Below are positions 7,436 through 16,262 of a stretch of DNA of 64,000 bases, piece after piece. The notes below the pieces were generated by a model. The model ran no database searches. It saw only the letters and a list, made by a program, of their open reading frames with translations, and was not told where the DNA came from. Source of the DNA: Flagellimonas sp. S3867 (GTDB taxonomy: Bacteria > Bacteroidota > Bacteroidia > Flavobacteriales > Flavobacteriaceae); NCBI RefSeq assembly GCF_014698935.1, contig NZ_JACVMN010000001.1, forward strand, positions 1,178,001-1,242,000, given 5' to 3'. Positions within the stretch are counted from its first letter, which is position 1; every line of letters begins with the position of its first letter. A program made the translations under genes and the position numbers.

Positions 7436-8506
7436 TTGAAGGGACAGAAAGTCAAAACAATCGTTGCGCTTGCTTTGCCTGTGCAAATAATCCTTGTAAA
7501 ATGGATTGGCCGCTATCCGGAATTTGTGGAGCAATACTACAGTAAAGGATTGTACCCGCCCATTTCTCAATTTTTTCGGGCGCTTTTCGGATGGATTCCT
7601 TTTTCTATTGGGGATATTTTTTATTTATCACTTTTTTGGTTTGCCGGAAAATATATTTTTAAACATTGGAAATCCATTAGAAGAAAACCGTTGCTTTTTG
7701 GCAAGGATATCCTGGTGGTGTTTTCCATAACCTATTTTGCCTTTCATCTGTTATGGGGAATGAACTATTACCGACTTCCCATTGCTACCAAATTGGACAT
7801 CGAAAAGGAATACAGCGAGGAAGCATTGGTTGATTTTACCCTATACCTAACGGAAAGAGCCAACCACTATCAATCGAAAATTACCGGGGATACCATTGAC
7901 CCCGTCAAAATTCCATATTCCAGAAGTGAAATCTTCAAAAAAACAGAAGAAGGATATAACCAATTGAAGAAAGTCTATCCAGACTTCGTGTACAAAAACC
8001 CAAGCGTAAAAGCTTCACTGTTCAGTATTCCCCTGACTTATATGGGTTATGGAGGTTATCTGAACCCCTTTTCAAATGAGGCCCAGGTGAATGGTATTAC
8101 ACCTACCTTTAGATTGCCCACGGTAAGCGGTCACGAAGTGGGGCACCAATTGGGCTATTCCGCTGAAGATGCCACTAATTTTATTGGATTTCTGGTTACT
8201 TCCCAGAACGAAGACCCTTATTTTAAATATGCGGCCTATAGCCATGCATTGGGCTATTGCCTTTCAGATTTGGCACGAAAAGACGAGGTAAAATCCAAGG
8301 AAATCATAAAAAAACTCAATCCTGGAGTCAAAAAGAATTTTAGGGAATTGTCCGAGTTTTGGGCGCGATATGAAAATCCGTTGGAACCGGTCTTCAAATC
8401 TATTTTCAATACCTTTTTAAAAGCGAACAATCAGGAAGAGGGAATTAAAAGTTACAATTCGGTCGTGGGCTTATTGATAAGTTACCACGACCGAAAAGGG
8501 TTTTGA
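7436..8506 (+). CDS. DUF3810 membrane protein with an HEXXH zinc-peptidase motif
   Basis: The protein has 356 residues. The N-terminal third holds membrane helices (TIVALALPVQIILVKWI; FSIGDIFYLSLFWFAGKYIF; ILVVFSITYFAFHLLWGM). The C-terminal part contains HEVGH at residues 233-237 followed by E244 in GYSAEDATNF, the layout of a zincin active site (two His, catalytic Glu, downstream acidic ligand). DUF3810 is a Bacteroidota family with no settled function; peptidase activity is inferred from this motif. The only plausible start is TTG at 7436, since no in-frame ATG precedes the first helix. It stands alone, after a terminator and convergent with the next gene. Confidence 0.85.
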   Translation: MKGQKVKTIVALALPVQIILVKWIGRYPEFVEQYYSKGLYPPISQFFRALFGWIPFSIGDIFYLSLFWFAGKYIFKHWKSIRRKPLLFGKDILVVFSITYFAFHLLWGMNYYRLPIATKLDIEKEYSEEALVDFTLYLTERANHYQSKITGDTIDPVKIPYSRSEIFKKTEEGYNQLKKVYPDFVYKNPSVKASLFSIPLTYMGYGGYLNPFSNEAQVNGITPTFRLPTVSGHEVGHQLGYSAEDATNFIGFLVTSQNEDPYFKYAAYSHALGYCLSDLARKDEVKSKEIIKKLNPGVKKNFRELSEFWARYENPLEPVFKSIFNTFLKANNQEEGIKSYNSVVGLLISYHDRKGF

Positions 8507-8529
8507 GTTAGTCTCTCAAGGTTTAATTT

Positions 8530-9336
8530 TTAATTGCTGTTCTTGGCCTCAACAAAGTTGCCTCCTTCAGGCTTGGCATAATAACCTTCTGGCTTAGCTG
8601 TTTTGGTCAAGGTAACATTCTCAAAGTTCACCGTACTTCTGGCATCCAATATTTTGGTTCCTTCATAATTGTACCATGTTATCGCCTTTGGGAGTGTCAA
8701 ACCATCAATTTCTTGCCAATCATCATATCGAATCCATTTTACATTATCCGATATCTCTCCCGTTCTATATGTTACGGTATACCCCAACCATGCCATTTTA
8801 TGGGTTTCAGCATCAAAATGAATGAAATATTCATCCTTGGGTGAAGTCCCGACCCCCGAATCATAGTAAATTCGGATTCCCGGGTAGCTTTTTCCATCAT
8901 ACTCCAAAGCTTCGGTTTCGCCATAGTGTATGCCATCATCTGCTAAAACAAATGGCATTGCATAGAAATAGAACATCAGGTTATGATAAAAAACAGCATC
9001 TCCTTTATAATTTTCCGCCGCATCCAATAACCAGACCTTTTCTCCATTGGAGCCCATAGAAAATTTTTCCGTGTCAACACGGTCTTTTCTTGTCCAAAGA
9101 TCAATGATATGTAACTCTTTCAGCTTTGGTTTTGGCATTTCATACGTCAATGTTCGTTGACTTTTCCAGTTTTTTAAACCGCCGTGGGCAGTAAAAACAT
9201 TTTTGAGGGCTTCAGGATAATTTATTGTTGAAGTTGCTTCTTGAGGCTGAGGTTCTTCATGCACAACCTCCTTTTGGGAATTGTTTTTGCACGCGAATGC
9301 AATAAATGCAAGGAGGAGAATACTTAATTTTCTCAT
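8530..9336 (-). CDS. Lipoprotein, DUF6503-like (tentative)
   Basis: The protein has 268 residues with the ATG at 9336; it begins MRKLSILLLAFIAFAC, with the lipobox Cys at about 16. The mature part has VFTAHGGLKNWKSQRTLTYE, the AHGGxxxWKxxxxLxYE pattern I associate with Bacteroidota DUF6503-type lipoproteins. A long beta-rich region follows, with WYNYEGTKILDARSTVNFEN resembling LolA/LolB-like open barrels. Family naming is from memory and tentative. The gene is monocistronic, convergent with DUF3810 and divergent from the RNA methyltransferase. Confidence 0.75.
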   Translation of the reverse strand: MRKLSILLLAFIAFACKNNSQKEVVHEEPQPQEATSTINYPEALKNVFTAHGGLKNWKSQRTLTYEMPKPKLKELHIIDLWTRKDRVDTEKFSMGSNGEKVWLLDAAENYKGDAVFYHNLMFYFYAMPFVLADDGIHYGETEALEYDGKSYPGIRIYYDSGVGTSPKDEYFIHFDAETHKMAWLGYTVTYRTGEISDNVKWIRYDDWQEIDGLTLPKAITWYNYEGTKILDARSTVNFENVTLTKTAKPEGYYAKPEGGNFVEAKNSN

Positions 9337-9392
9337 TTTGGTAGTTGTTTGCCGCTTTGTCGTAAAAGCCATTTCAAGATTACAAGAATATG

Positions 9393-9400
9393 TATTTTTG
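9393..9400 (+). promoter_or_regulatory. -7 promoter box, leaderless configuration
   Basis: TATTTTTG matches TANNTTTG. Four bases separate it from the GTG at 9405. An ATG at 9401 is out of frame with the methyltransferase and soon hits a stop, so the GTG is the likely start. Confidence 0.6.
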
Positions 9401-9404
9401 ATGT

Positions 9405-10208
9405 GTGAAGGAAGCCAAAGTAATCAGCAGTACCCAAAATTCTTTAATCAAAAAGATTATTCTCCTTAAGGAGAAGTCCAGGGAGCGAAAAAAAACAGGG
9501 CTTTTTGTGGTGGAAGGTCAACGAGAAATTGAATTGGCCATAAAAGGTGGTTATGTCATTGACACTTTTCTCTATTGTCCTGATATTTTGCCTGAAGCTC
9601 CCGATGCGTTCATTTCCGAGACTCCAGAAGCCCCATTAATCCAACTAACCAAATCGGTTTATGAAAAAGTGGCCTATCGTGAAAGTACCGAGGGGATTTT
9701 ATGTGTTGCCAAGGCAAAGAACCAAACTTTGGAGGACCTCCAGTTTAAAAACGAGCATCCATTGGTTCTGGTTGCAGAAGCTCCTGAAAAACCCGGAAAT
9801 ATTGGTGCTCTGTTACGTACAGCGGACGCCGCGGCCGTTGATGCGGTTTTAATTGCCAATCCTAAAACGGACATCTACAATCCGAACATTGTTCGATCTA
9901 GTGTTGGCTGTGTTTTTACCAATACCATCGGAATGGGAACTACCGCCGAAATCATTCAATTTCTTAAAGAAAAGGACATCAGAATATTTTGCGCGGCACT
10001 TACAGCGTCCAAAAACTATGTTGATTGCGATTTTAGCTCTGGGTCTGCCATAATAGTTGGTACAGAAGCAACTGGGTTGACAGAAGATTGGCTGCAAAAC
10101 TCTGATCAAAATATTATCATTCCCATGCAAGGCGAAATTGATTCCATGAACGTTTCCGTATCAGCAGCAATACTTATATTTGAGGCAAAGCGTCAGCGCG
10201 GATTTTAA
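9405..10208 (+). CDS. TrmH/SpoU-family RNA 2'-O-methyltransferase
   Basis: The protein has 267 residues. An N-terminal substrate-binding domain (about 1-100, with STQNSLIKKIILLKEKS and GLFVVEGQREIELA) precedes the SPOUT catalytic domain. That domain has the knotted-fold motifs EKPGNIGALLRTADAA, NPNIVRSSVGCVF, IIVGTEATGLTEDW and IPMQGEIDSMNVSVSAAIL. It binds SAM as a dimer and methylates a ribose 2'-OH in rRNA or tRNA; the target nucleotide cannot be read from sequence. The start is a GTG four bases after a -7 box. The M48 protease gene follows after 3 bp, so they are an operon. Confidence 0.93.
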   Translation: MKEAKVISSTQNSLIKKIILLKEKSRERKKTGLFVVEGQREIELAIKGGYVIDTFLYCPDILPEAPDAFISETPEAPLIQLTKSVYEKVAYRESTEGILCVAKAKNQTLEDLQFKNEHPLVLVAEAPEKPGNIGALLRTADAAAVDAVLIANPKTDIYNPNIVRSSVGCVFTNTIGMGTTAEIIQFLKEKDIRIFCAALTASKNYVDCDFSSGSAIIVGTEATGLTEDWLQNSDQNIIIPMQGEIDSMNVSVSAAILIFEAKRQRGF

Positions 10209-10211
10209 GCT

Positions 10212-11444
10212 ATGGAAAAAACTACTCTGTTCTATGTGATCATTGCAATTTTGGTGATCCAATACCTGATTCAACAACTTTTAGAGTATCTTAATGCACG
10301 ACGTTTTGAGTCGACCGTTCCTGAAGAGCTGAATGATGTTTTTGATTCCAGCGAATACCAGAAATCACAGGAATACAAACGTGCCAATTACCGGTTTGGG
10401 GTGTTTTCCGATGGCTTTTCACTAATTCTTACACTCTGCTTCCTCTTTTTTGGCGGATTTGAATGGATCGATGATCTCACGCGTTCATTAGTTGACAAAA
10501 CCATTCCCATGGCTTTGGTTTTCTTTGGTATAATCCTATTGGGCAGCGGAATTTTGGGACTTCCGTTCTCCTACTACCAAACTTTTGTGATTGAAGAGCG
10601 TTACGGATTCAACAAGGCGACTAAAAAAATATTCTTTTTGGACAAAATAAAAGGAGTGTTGCTCGCCACCGTTTTTGGAGGAGGACTGCTTGCTTTGTTT
10701 ATTTTATTCTATCAATGGACAGGACCAAAATTTTGGATGTACGCATGGTTACTAGCGGGCACTTTTATCCTTTTTATGAATCTTTTTTATAGCCGATTGA
10801 TAGTTCCTTTGTTCAACAAACAAACTCCACTTTCTGATGGAAACCTAAAAAGCGCCATCGAGGCCTATGCCAAAAAAGTGGGTTTTGAGCTCAAAAATAT
10901 TTTTGTCATTGATGGTTCAAAACGATCTACCAAAGCCAATGCCTATTTCTCCGGATTTGGCAAAGAAAAGAGGATAACCCTGTTCGATACCTTGATCAAC
11001 GATTTGGATGAAGATGAAATTGTGGCAGTTCTAGCACACGAAGTGGGACATTATAAACGCAAACATATCATTTTCAACCTAACGGTTTCTTTAGGATTGA
11101 TGGGACTCACACTTTACATCCTGTCACTTTTCATTAATAATCCTGAAATATCCTTGGCCATTGGGGTTTCCGTTCCAAGTTTTCATGCGGGGCTCATCGG
11201 TTTTGTTTTGCTTTACAGCCCTATCTCAGAAATTACAAGCCTTGCTATGAATTATCTGTCACGAAAATTCGAATTTCAAGCTGATGATTATGCCAAAAAC
11301 ACCTTTGCCGCAAAACCTCTGATTACTTCTTTAAAAAAGTTATCAAAAAATAGTTTGAGTAATTTAACACCACATCCGGCATACGTTTTTGTCCATTATT
11401 CCCATCCCCCTTTAATTGAGCGAATTAGGAACTTAAAGGCATAG
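10212..11444 (+). CDS. M48-family (Ste24/CAAX-type) membrane metallopeptidase
   Basis: The protein has 410 residues and several membrane helices (for example TLFYVIIAILVIQYLIQQLL, FSLILTLCFLFFGGF, VLLATVFGGGLLALFILF). The zinc motif HEVGH is at residues 276-280. A downstream glutamate ligand lies in SRKFEFQADDYA, the typical second motif of Ste24. The VFVHYSHPPLIERI tail is the usual family C-terminus. Ste24-type proteases cleave membrane or lipidated substrates; in bacteria they serve envelope quality control, like HtpX. The substrate is unknown. It lies 3 bp after the TrmH-type gene. Confidence 0.94.
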   Translation: MEKTTLFYVIIAILVIQYLIQQLLEYLNARRFESTVPEELNDVFDSSEYQKSQEYKRANYRFGVFSDGFSLILTLCFLFFGGFEWIDDLTRSLVDKTIPMALVFFGIILLGSGILGLPFSYYQTFVIEERYGFNKATKKIFFLDKIKGVLLATVFGGGLLALFILFYQWTGPKFWMYAWLLAGTFILFMNLFYSRLIVPLFNKQTPLSDGNLKSAIEAYAKKVGFELKNIFVIDGSKRSTKANAYFSGFGKEKRITLFDTLINDLDEDEIVAVLAHEVGHYKRKHIIFNLTVSLGLMGLTLYILSLFINNPEISLAIGVSVPSFHAGLIGFVLLYSPISEITSLAMNYLSRKFEFQADDYAKNTFAAKPLITSLKKLSKNSLSNLTPHPAYVFVHYSHPPLIERIRNLKA

Positions 11445-11488
11445 TTTTTGTTGTTTACCTTTAAAGATTATGGTAACTTTAATATACT

Positions 11489-13693
11489 ATGACGGAGGCT
11501 GCTATCGAAAAAGAGAATAAGGAGATTGCCAAGCAATATAAAGAATTGCTTCGCATCAGCTATCAAACCTTGACCGCTGAGGACAAGAAGTTGATACGCT
11601 CTGCATTTGATGTGGCCGTTGATGCACATAAAGATCAACGCCGAAAATCTGGCGAAGCCTACATTTTCCATCCTATTGCCGTTGCCAAAATAGTCGCTTC
11701 AAAAATTGGTTTGGATGCCGTTTCCATAGCCTCCGCCCTGCTCCACGATGTGGTGGAAGATACCCCATATACACTTGATGATATTGAGCGTATGTTCGGA
11801 GAGACCGTGGCCCGAATTGTGGACGGACTTACCAAAATAGCCCATCTTAAAAAAGATAAGGATATCAGTCAGCAAGCTGAGAATTTCCGAAAGATGTTGC
11901 TGACCTTACACGATGATGTCCGGGTAATCATCATAAAAATTGCGGATAGATACCACAATATGCTCACCATGGACTCCATGCCTGAGCACAAGCAGGTAAA
12001 AATAGCTTCGGAAACGCTATACATCTACGCTCCTTTGGCCCATAGAATTGGCCTTTATAATATTAAAACCCACTTGGAGGACTTGAGTTTAAAGTATACC
12101 GAACCTGAAGTATACCAAGATATCCAAGCGAAAATTGAGGATACTGAAGAAGAGCAGTTGGCCTATATTGAGGATTTTTCAAATGTTATTCGAAACTCTT
12201 TGGATAAAGAGGGACTCAATTATGATATAAAAGGTCGGATGAAGTCCATTTTTTCCATCCGAAGGAAAATGAAGGCCCAAAACGTGGCTTTTGACGAGGT
12301 ATATGACAAATTTGCCATTCGAATCACCTATAAATCTGACAGAAAGAATGAAAAGTTCTTGGCTTGGAAGATTTATTCCATCGTTACCGATCACTTCACC
12401 CCTAACCCTATTCGTTTGCGCGATTGGATCACTTCTCCCAAATCTACAGGTTACGAAGCCCTACATATTACTGTTATGGGTCCGAAAGGAAAATGGGTAG
12501 AAGTCCAAATACGAAGCGAGCGGATGCATGAAATTGCGGAAAAAGGCTATGCCGCCCATTTTAAATATAAGCATGGGGAACAGCAAGAACAGGGTATTGA
12601 AGATTGGCTGAACCGTTTACAAGAAGCCTTGGAAACTTCCAATGCCAATGCTGTGGATTTCGTAGAGGAATTTAAATTGAACCTCTATTCCAAAGAAATC
12701 TTTGTTTTTACACCCAAGGGAGATTTAAAATCAATGCCCAAAGGTGCTACCCCCTTAGATTTTGCTTTCCACATTCATACCGAGGTTGGCATGAAAACCC
12801 GTGGAGCGCGGGTAAATGGAAAACTTGTACCGCTTGGGTCTGAGCTGAACAGTGGCGATCAGGTGGAAATAATTACCTCCGAAAGTGCAAAGCCCAATCA
12901 AAGTTGGTTGGATTATGCGCAAACGGCCAGGGCGCGGTCCAAGATTAAATCCTCACTGAGCGAGGAGAAAAAGAGTATTGCCTCTGATGGAAGGGAAATT
13001 CTGCGAAGAAAATTAAAATCACAAAAAATTACGCTGAATGAGGACACTGTCAATAAATTGGTAATCTTCTTTAAGCTAAAAACTAGTCTGGACCTCTTTT
13101 ATAGGGTCGGAATCGGCGTCATCGATAATGAGCGTATCAAAGATTTTGCCTCTTCGTACCACAATGCCTTCCTGAATTTCTTCAAAAACAAAATCCGAAG
13201 AAATCCCACTCCCAAAGATGTGGACAAGGATGAAATAACCACCAAATATGACATGTTGGTGTTTGGTAAAGAAGAGGAAAAATTAACTTATAAACTCTCA
13301 CAATGCTGCAACCCCATTCCTGGTGACGATGTCTTTGGCTTTGTAAGTGTAAACGATGGGATTAAAGTGCACAAAAAAAACTGTCCGAATGCCATTTCAT
13401 TGCAATCCAATTATGCGTACCGGATCATGTCTGCCAAATGGATTGATTCTACCCAAGAAGAATTTTCGGTGGATGTTGAACTTACGGGAATAGACAATTT
13501 GGGATTGGTCAACGACATCACCAATATTATTTCAGACAACATGCATGTGAACATGCGTAATCTTAATTTTAGTGCCGATGGAGGGACCTTTACCGGTAAA
13601 ATTAAATTGGTGGTAAAAAACAACAACATCCTCAAAAAATTGATGAACAATCTAAAGCAGGTTGAGGGTATTGACAAAGTGACCAGAATTTAA
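11489..13693 (+). CDS. Bifunctional (p)ppGpp synthetase/hydrolase (RelA/SpoT family)
   Basis: The protein has 734 residues. The HD hydrolase domain shows ALLHDVVEDTPY with the HD pair at 86-87. The synthetase domain follows (SIRRKMKAQNVAFDEVYDKF; then WVEVQIRSERMHEIAEKGYA). The TGS domain starts IFVFTPKGDLKSMPKGATPL, and a C-terminal ACT domain follows a zinc-finger-like region with CCNPIPGDDVFGF and KKNCPNA. Both HD and synthetase motifs look intact, so this is probably the single long Rel enzyme that makes and degrades (p)ppGpp in the stringent response. It precedes the Fur-family gene, which has its own promoter. Confidence 0.95.
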   Translation: MTEAAIEKENKEIAKQYKELLRISYQTLTAEDKKLIRSAFDVAVDAHKDQRRKSGEAYIFHPIAVAKIVASKIGLDAVSIASALLHDVVEDTPYTLDDIERMFGETVARIVDGLTKIAHLKKDKDISQQAENFRKMLLTLHDDVRVIIIKIADRYHNMLTMDSMPEHKQVKIASETLYIYAPLAHRIGLYNIKTHLEDLSLKYTEPEVYQDIQAKIEDTEEEQLAYIEDFSNVIRNSLDKEGLNYDIKGRMKSIFSIRRKMKAQNVAFDEVYDKFAIRITYKSDRKNEKFLAWKIYSIVTDHFTPNPIRLRDWITSPKSTGYEALHITVMGPKGKWVEVQIRSERMHEIAEKGYAAHFKYKHGEQQEQGIEDWLNRLQEALETSNANAVDFVEEFKLNLYSKEIFVFTPKGDLKSMPKGATPLDFAFHIHTEVGMKTRGARVNGKLVPLGSELNSGDQVEIITSESAKPNQSWLDYAQTARARSKIKSSLSEEKKSIASDGREILRRKLKSQKITLNEDTVNKLVIFFKLKTSLDLFYRVGIGVIDNERIKDFASSYHNAFLNFFKNKIRRNPTPKDVDKDEITTKYDMLVFGKEEEKLTYKLSQCCNPIPGDDVFGFVSVNDGIKVHKKNCPNAISLQSNYAYRIMSAKWIDSTQEEFSVDVELTGIDNLGLVNDITNIISDNMHVNMRNLNFSADGGTFTGKIKLVVKNNNILKKLMNNLKQVEGIDKVTRI

Positions 13694-13703
13694 TTTTTAG
13701 CTG

Positions 13704-13711
13704 TACCTTTG
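13704..13711 (+). promoter_or_regulatory. -7 promoter box for the Fur-family gene
   Basis: TACCTTTG matches TANNTTTG and ends 24 nt before the ATG at 13736. It argues against an alternative TTG start at 13709, which falls inside the box. Confidence 0.6.
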
Positions 13712-13735
13712 TTCTTTAGCATTGGTGAGAAGGCT

Positions 13736-14191
13736 ATGGGAAACAACAAAGACCAAGAAATCGTAAAAAATGTGTTCACATCCTTTTTGGAAGAAAAAGG
13801 ACATCGAAAAACACCTGAACGCTACGCCATTTTACAAGAAATTTACAACAGTGACGATCATTTTGATGTGGAATCCCTCTACATTAAAATGAAAACCAAA
13901 AACTATCGGGTAAGTCGTGCCACGCTGTACAATACCATTGAGCTTTTATTGGACTGCAAACTGGTACGAAAGCATCAGTTTGGCAAAAACCAGGCACAAT
14001 ACGAAAAATCTTATTTTGACCGACAGCACGACCATGTTATTTTAACCGATACCGGTGAAGTAAAGGAGTTTTGTGATCCCCGTATCCAATCCATCAAAAA
14101 AACCATAGAGGAGGTTTTTAATATTAAGATCCATAACCACTCCCTCTATTTCTACGGCACAAAAAACAAAGAAGAAAACCTAACCGAATAA
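13736..14191 (+). CDS. Fur-family transcriptional regulator lacking structural CxxC pairs
   Basis: The protein has 151 residues with the ATG at 13736. The N-terminal winged helix (about 15-90) has [14 protein letters not shown] and [16 protein letters not shown], the usual DNA-recognition region. The dimerisation/metal domain has [22 protein letters not shown], the HDH regulatory metal site. The two structural-zinc CxxC motifs of classical Fur are absent; only single Cys residues remain. It may sense iron, peroxide or another metal; the sequence does not decide. It has its own promoter and is followed 12 bp later by purA, so a fur-purA transcript is likely. Confidence 0.9.
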   Translation: MGNNKDQEIVKNVFTSFLEEKGHRKTPERYAILQEIYNSDDHFDVESLYIKMKTKNYRVSRATLYNTIELLLDCKLVRKHQFGKNQAQYEKSYFDRQHDHVILTDTGEVKEFCDPRIQSIKKTIEEVFNIKIHNHSLYFYGTKNKEENLTE

Positions 14192-14203
14192 CCAACACAT
14201 TTC

Positions 14204-15472
14204 ATGGTAGATTTATTGCTTGGACTCCAGTGGGGAGACGAGGGAAAAGGAAAAATTGTTGATGTACTAACCAAAGACTACGACATTATAGCTCGTTTTC
14301 AAGGAGGTCCCAATGCCGGGCACACTTTGGAGTTTGATGGCATAAAACATGTGCTCCACACCATTCCATCAGGGATTTTCCATAAAAACGCCATGAATAT
14401 TGTGGGCAACGGGGTTGTTATTGATCCTGTTATCTTCAAAAAAGAGCTGGACAATCTGGATAAATTCAATATTGATATTATATCCAAACTACTTATCTCA
14501 CGAAAAGCACATCTGATTCTACCTACCCACCGTTTGCTAGACGCAGCCTCAGAAACTGCAAAGGGAAAGGCAAAAATCGGATCTACCCTTAAGGGTATCG
14601 GCCCAACATATATGGACAAAACGGGTAGAAACGGTATGCGCGTTGGGGATTTGGAATTTGACAATTGGAAAACAAAGTACCGCAACTTGGCAAACAAGCA
14701 TGAGGCCATGATCGGGTTTTATAATGTGGATATCCAATACGATCTGGCCGAATTGGAGGAAGTGTTTTATGAAGCCGTTGAAAAGCTAAAAGAACTGACC
14801 TTTATTGACAGCGAAGAATATATGTTCAAGGCGCAGGCGGAAGGCAAAAAAATATTGGCCGAAGGTGCCCAAGGTTCTTTGTTGGACATTGATTTTGGAA
14901 CCTATCCCTATGTAACCTCATCCAATACCACTGCAGCTGGTGCATGTACCGGTTTGGGCGTTGCCCCAAATAAAATTGGACGGGTATTGGGCATTTTTAA
15001 GGCCTATACCACCAGAGTAGGCAGTGGCCCCTTCCCTACCGAACTGTTCGATAATGATGGTGAGACCATGGGCCGCGTAGGAAACGAATTTGGTGCCACT
15101 ACCGGAAGGGCCAGACGTTGTGGATGGTTAGATTTGGTTGCCCTTAAATATGCCGTACAAATTAATGGCGTTACCGAACTGATGATGATGAAAGCGGATG
15201 TGTTGAGCGGCTTCAAAAACATCAAAGTTTGTACCGCTTACAAATACAAAGGAGAGGAAATTCAGCACCTGCCCTACAACATAGAAAGTGAAAACATAGC
15301 TCCAATATATACTGAAATGAAGGGATGGGCCAAGGATTTGACCAAAATGACAAAGGCCGAGGAACTGCCACCTGCACTTAACGACTACATTGCATTTTTA
15401 GAGGAGCAATTGAACGTTCCCATTAAAATAGTTTCGGTAGGACCTGACAGGGTACAGACCATAAATCGATAA
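14204..15472 (+). CDS. purA: Adenylosuccinate synthetase
   Basis: The protein has 422 residues, the usual length. It begins MVDLLLGLQWGDEGKGKIVD with the GTP-binding GDEGKGK loop. Further family motifs are GGPNAGHTL, GSTLKGIGPTYMDK, GAQGSLLDIDFGTYPYVTSS and GVAPNKIGRVLGIFKAYTTR. The enzyme joins IMP and aspartate using GTP, the first committed step from IMP to AMP. It follows the Fur-family gene by 12 bp. In many flavobacteria purA follows a fur gene and spoT, as here. Confidence 0.98.
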   Translation: MVDLLLGLQWGDEGKGKIVDVLTKDYDIIARFQGGPNAGHTLEFDGIKHVLHTIPSGIFHKNAMNIVGNGVVIDPVIFKKELDNLDKFNIDIISKLLISRKAHLILPTHRLLDAASETAKGKAKIGSTLKGIGPTYMDKTGRNGMRVGDLEFDNWKTKYRNLANKHEAMIGFYNVDIQYDLAELEEVFYEAVEKLKELTFIDSEEYMFKAQAEGKKILAEGAQGSLLDIDFGTYPYVTSSNTTAAGACTGLGVAPNKIGRVLGIFKAYTTRVGSGPFPTELFDNDGETMGRVGNEFGATTGRARRCGWLDLVALKYAVQINGVTELMMMKADVLSGFKNIKVCTAYKYKGEEIQHLPYNIESENIAPIYTEMKGWAKDLTKMTKAEELPPALNDYIAFLEEQLNVPIKIVSVGPDRVQTINR

Positions 15473-15496
15473 GGTTGCAGTAACAAAATCCTGTCA

Positions 15497-15521
15497 GATC
15501 AGTCTTAACAAAAAACTGATC
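15497..15521 (+). promoter_or_regulatory. Stem-loop just before the DUF4386 start
   Basis: GATCAGT and ACTGATC form a 7-bp perfect stem around an 11-nt A-rich loop, ending 3 nt before the ATG at 15525. There is no T run on the plus strand, so it is not a clear terminator. It would occlude the ribosome-binding region and could modulate translation. Confidence 0.35.
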
Positions 15522-15524
15522 ACC

Positions 15525-16220
15525 ATGGATGCACCAACAACTTCTGACCAAACGTTTACCATAGGTAAAGCGGCCCTAATTGCCGGCTTGGGCCTCTTGC
15601 TCATGACACTTACCGTACCTTTTTCAGAGTTTTACATTTTCCCAAAACTCATTGGCGACAATGCTACCGCAACTGCTGAAAACATCAGCAATGAAAAACT
15701 GTTGTTCACCACAAGCATTTTTCTCCATACAATTACTCTACTTTGCGATATTGTGGTTGCCTGGGCCTTGTACCTATTTTTGAAACCGGTAATGCGACGC
15801 TTTTCACTACTTGTAGCATGGTTTCGATTGATCTATACGGCCATGTACCTTATTGCACTGGCCAATTTGATAAAAATTTTGACTCTAGTACAGACCACCG
15901 ACCCAACAAGCACACAATTGGCCGAATCAATAGAATTCCATATAGATGCCTTTAGGCTGGAATGGTCTTTTGGGCTGGTCATTTTCGGGATATACCTCGT
16001 TTTATTGGGCTATTTGGTCTTTAAGGCACAGTATGTTCCCAAAGTCTTCGGAATTCTATTATTGATTGCCGGATTGGGCTATGTTGTCCACACCCTGGGT
16101 GCTTTCATCAGCCCAACCACTGATTTGGGCTTTCTCTTCTTTACCTTCTTTGGTGAACTGGTGTTTATGATCTGGCTGTTGGTTAAGGGCCGAAAATTAC
16201 AATTGGCAATTCCCAAATAA
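15525..16220 (+). CDS. DUF4386 membrane protein
   Basis: The protein has 231 residues and about six membrane helices, for example AALIAGLGLLLMTLTVPFSE, FLHTITLLCDIVVAWALYLF, GLVIFGIYLVLLGYLVFKA and FGILLLIAGLGYVVHTLGAF. The order of helices, with a soluble loop after helix 1 (FPKLIGDNATATAENI), fits the DUF4386 family, which has no established function. It lies 52 bp after purA and shows a stem-loop at its translation start. A bidirectional terminator follows it. Function unknown. Confidence 0.82.
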   Translation: MDAPTTSDQTFTIGKAALIAGLGLLLMTLTVPFSEFYIFPKLIGDNATATAENISNEKLLFTTSIFLHTITLLCDIVVAWALYLFLKPVMRRFSLLVAWFRLIYTAMYLIALANLIKILTLVQTTDPTSTQLAESIEFHIDAFRLEWSFGLVIFGIYLVLLGYLVFKAQYVPKVFGILLLIAGLGYVVHTLGAFISPTTDLGFLFFTFFGELVFMIWLLVKGRKLQLAIPK

Positions 16221-16234
16221 CACAAAATAGATAG

Positions 16235-16258
16235 TTGGGCCGCAAAGCGGCCCAATTT
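16235..16258. terminator. Bidirectional terminator between convergent genes
   Basis: TTGGGCCGC and GCGGCCCAA form a perfect 9-bp GC-rich stem around AAA, flanked by A/T-rich ends. It lies between the stops of DUF4386 (plus) and the 88-residue protein gene (minus) and could serve both. Confidence 0.75.
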
Positions 16259-16262
16259 AGTA

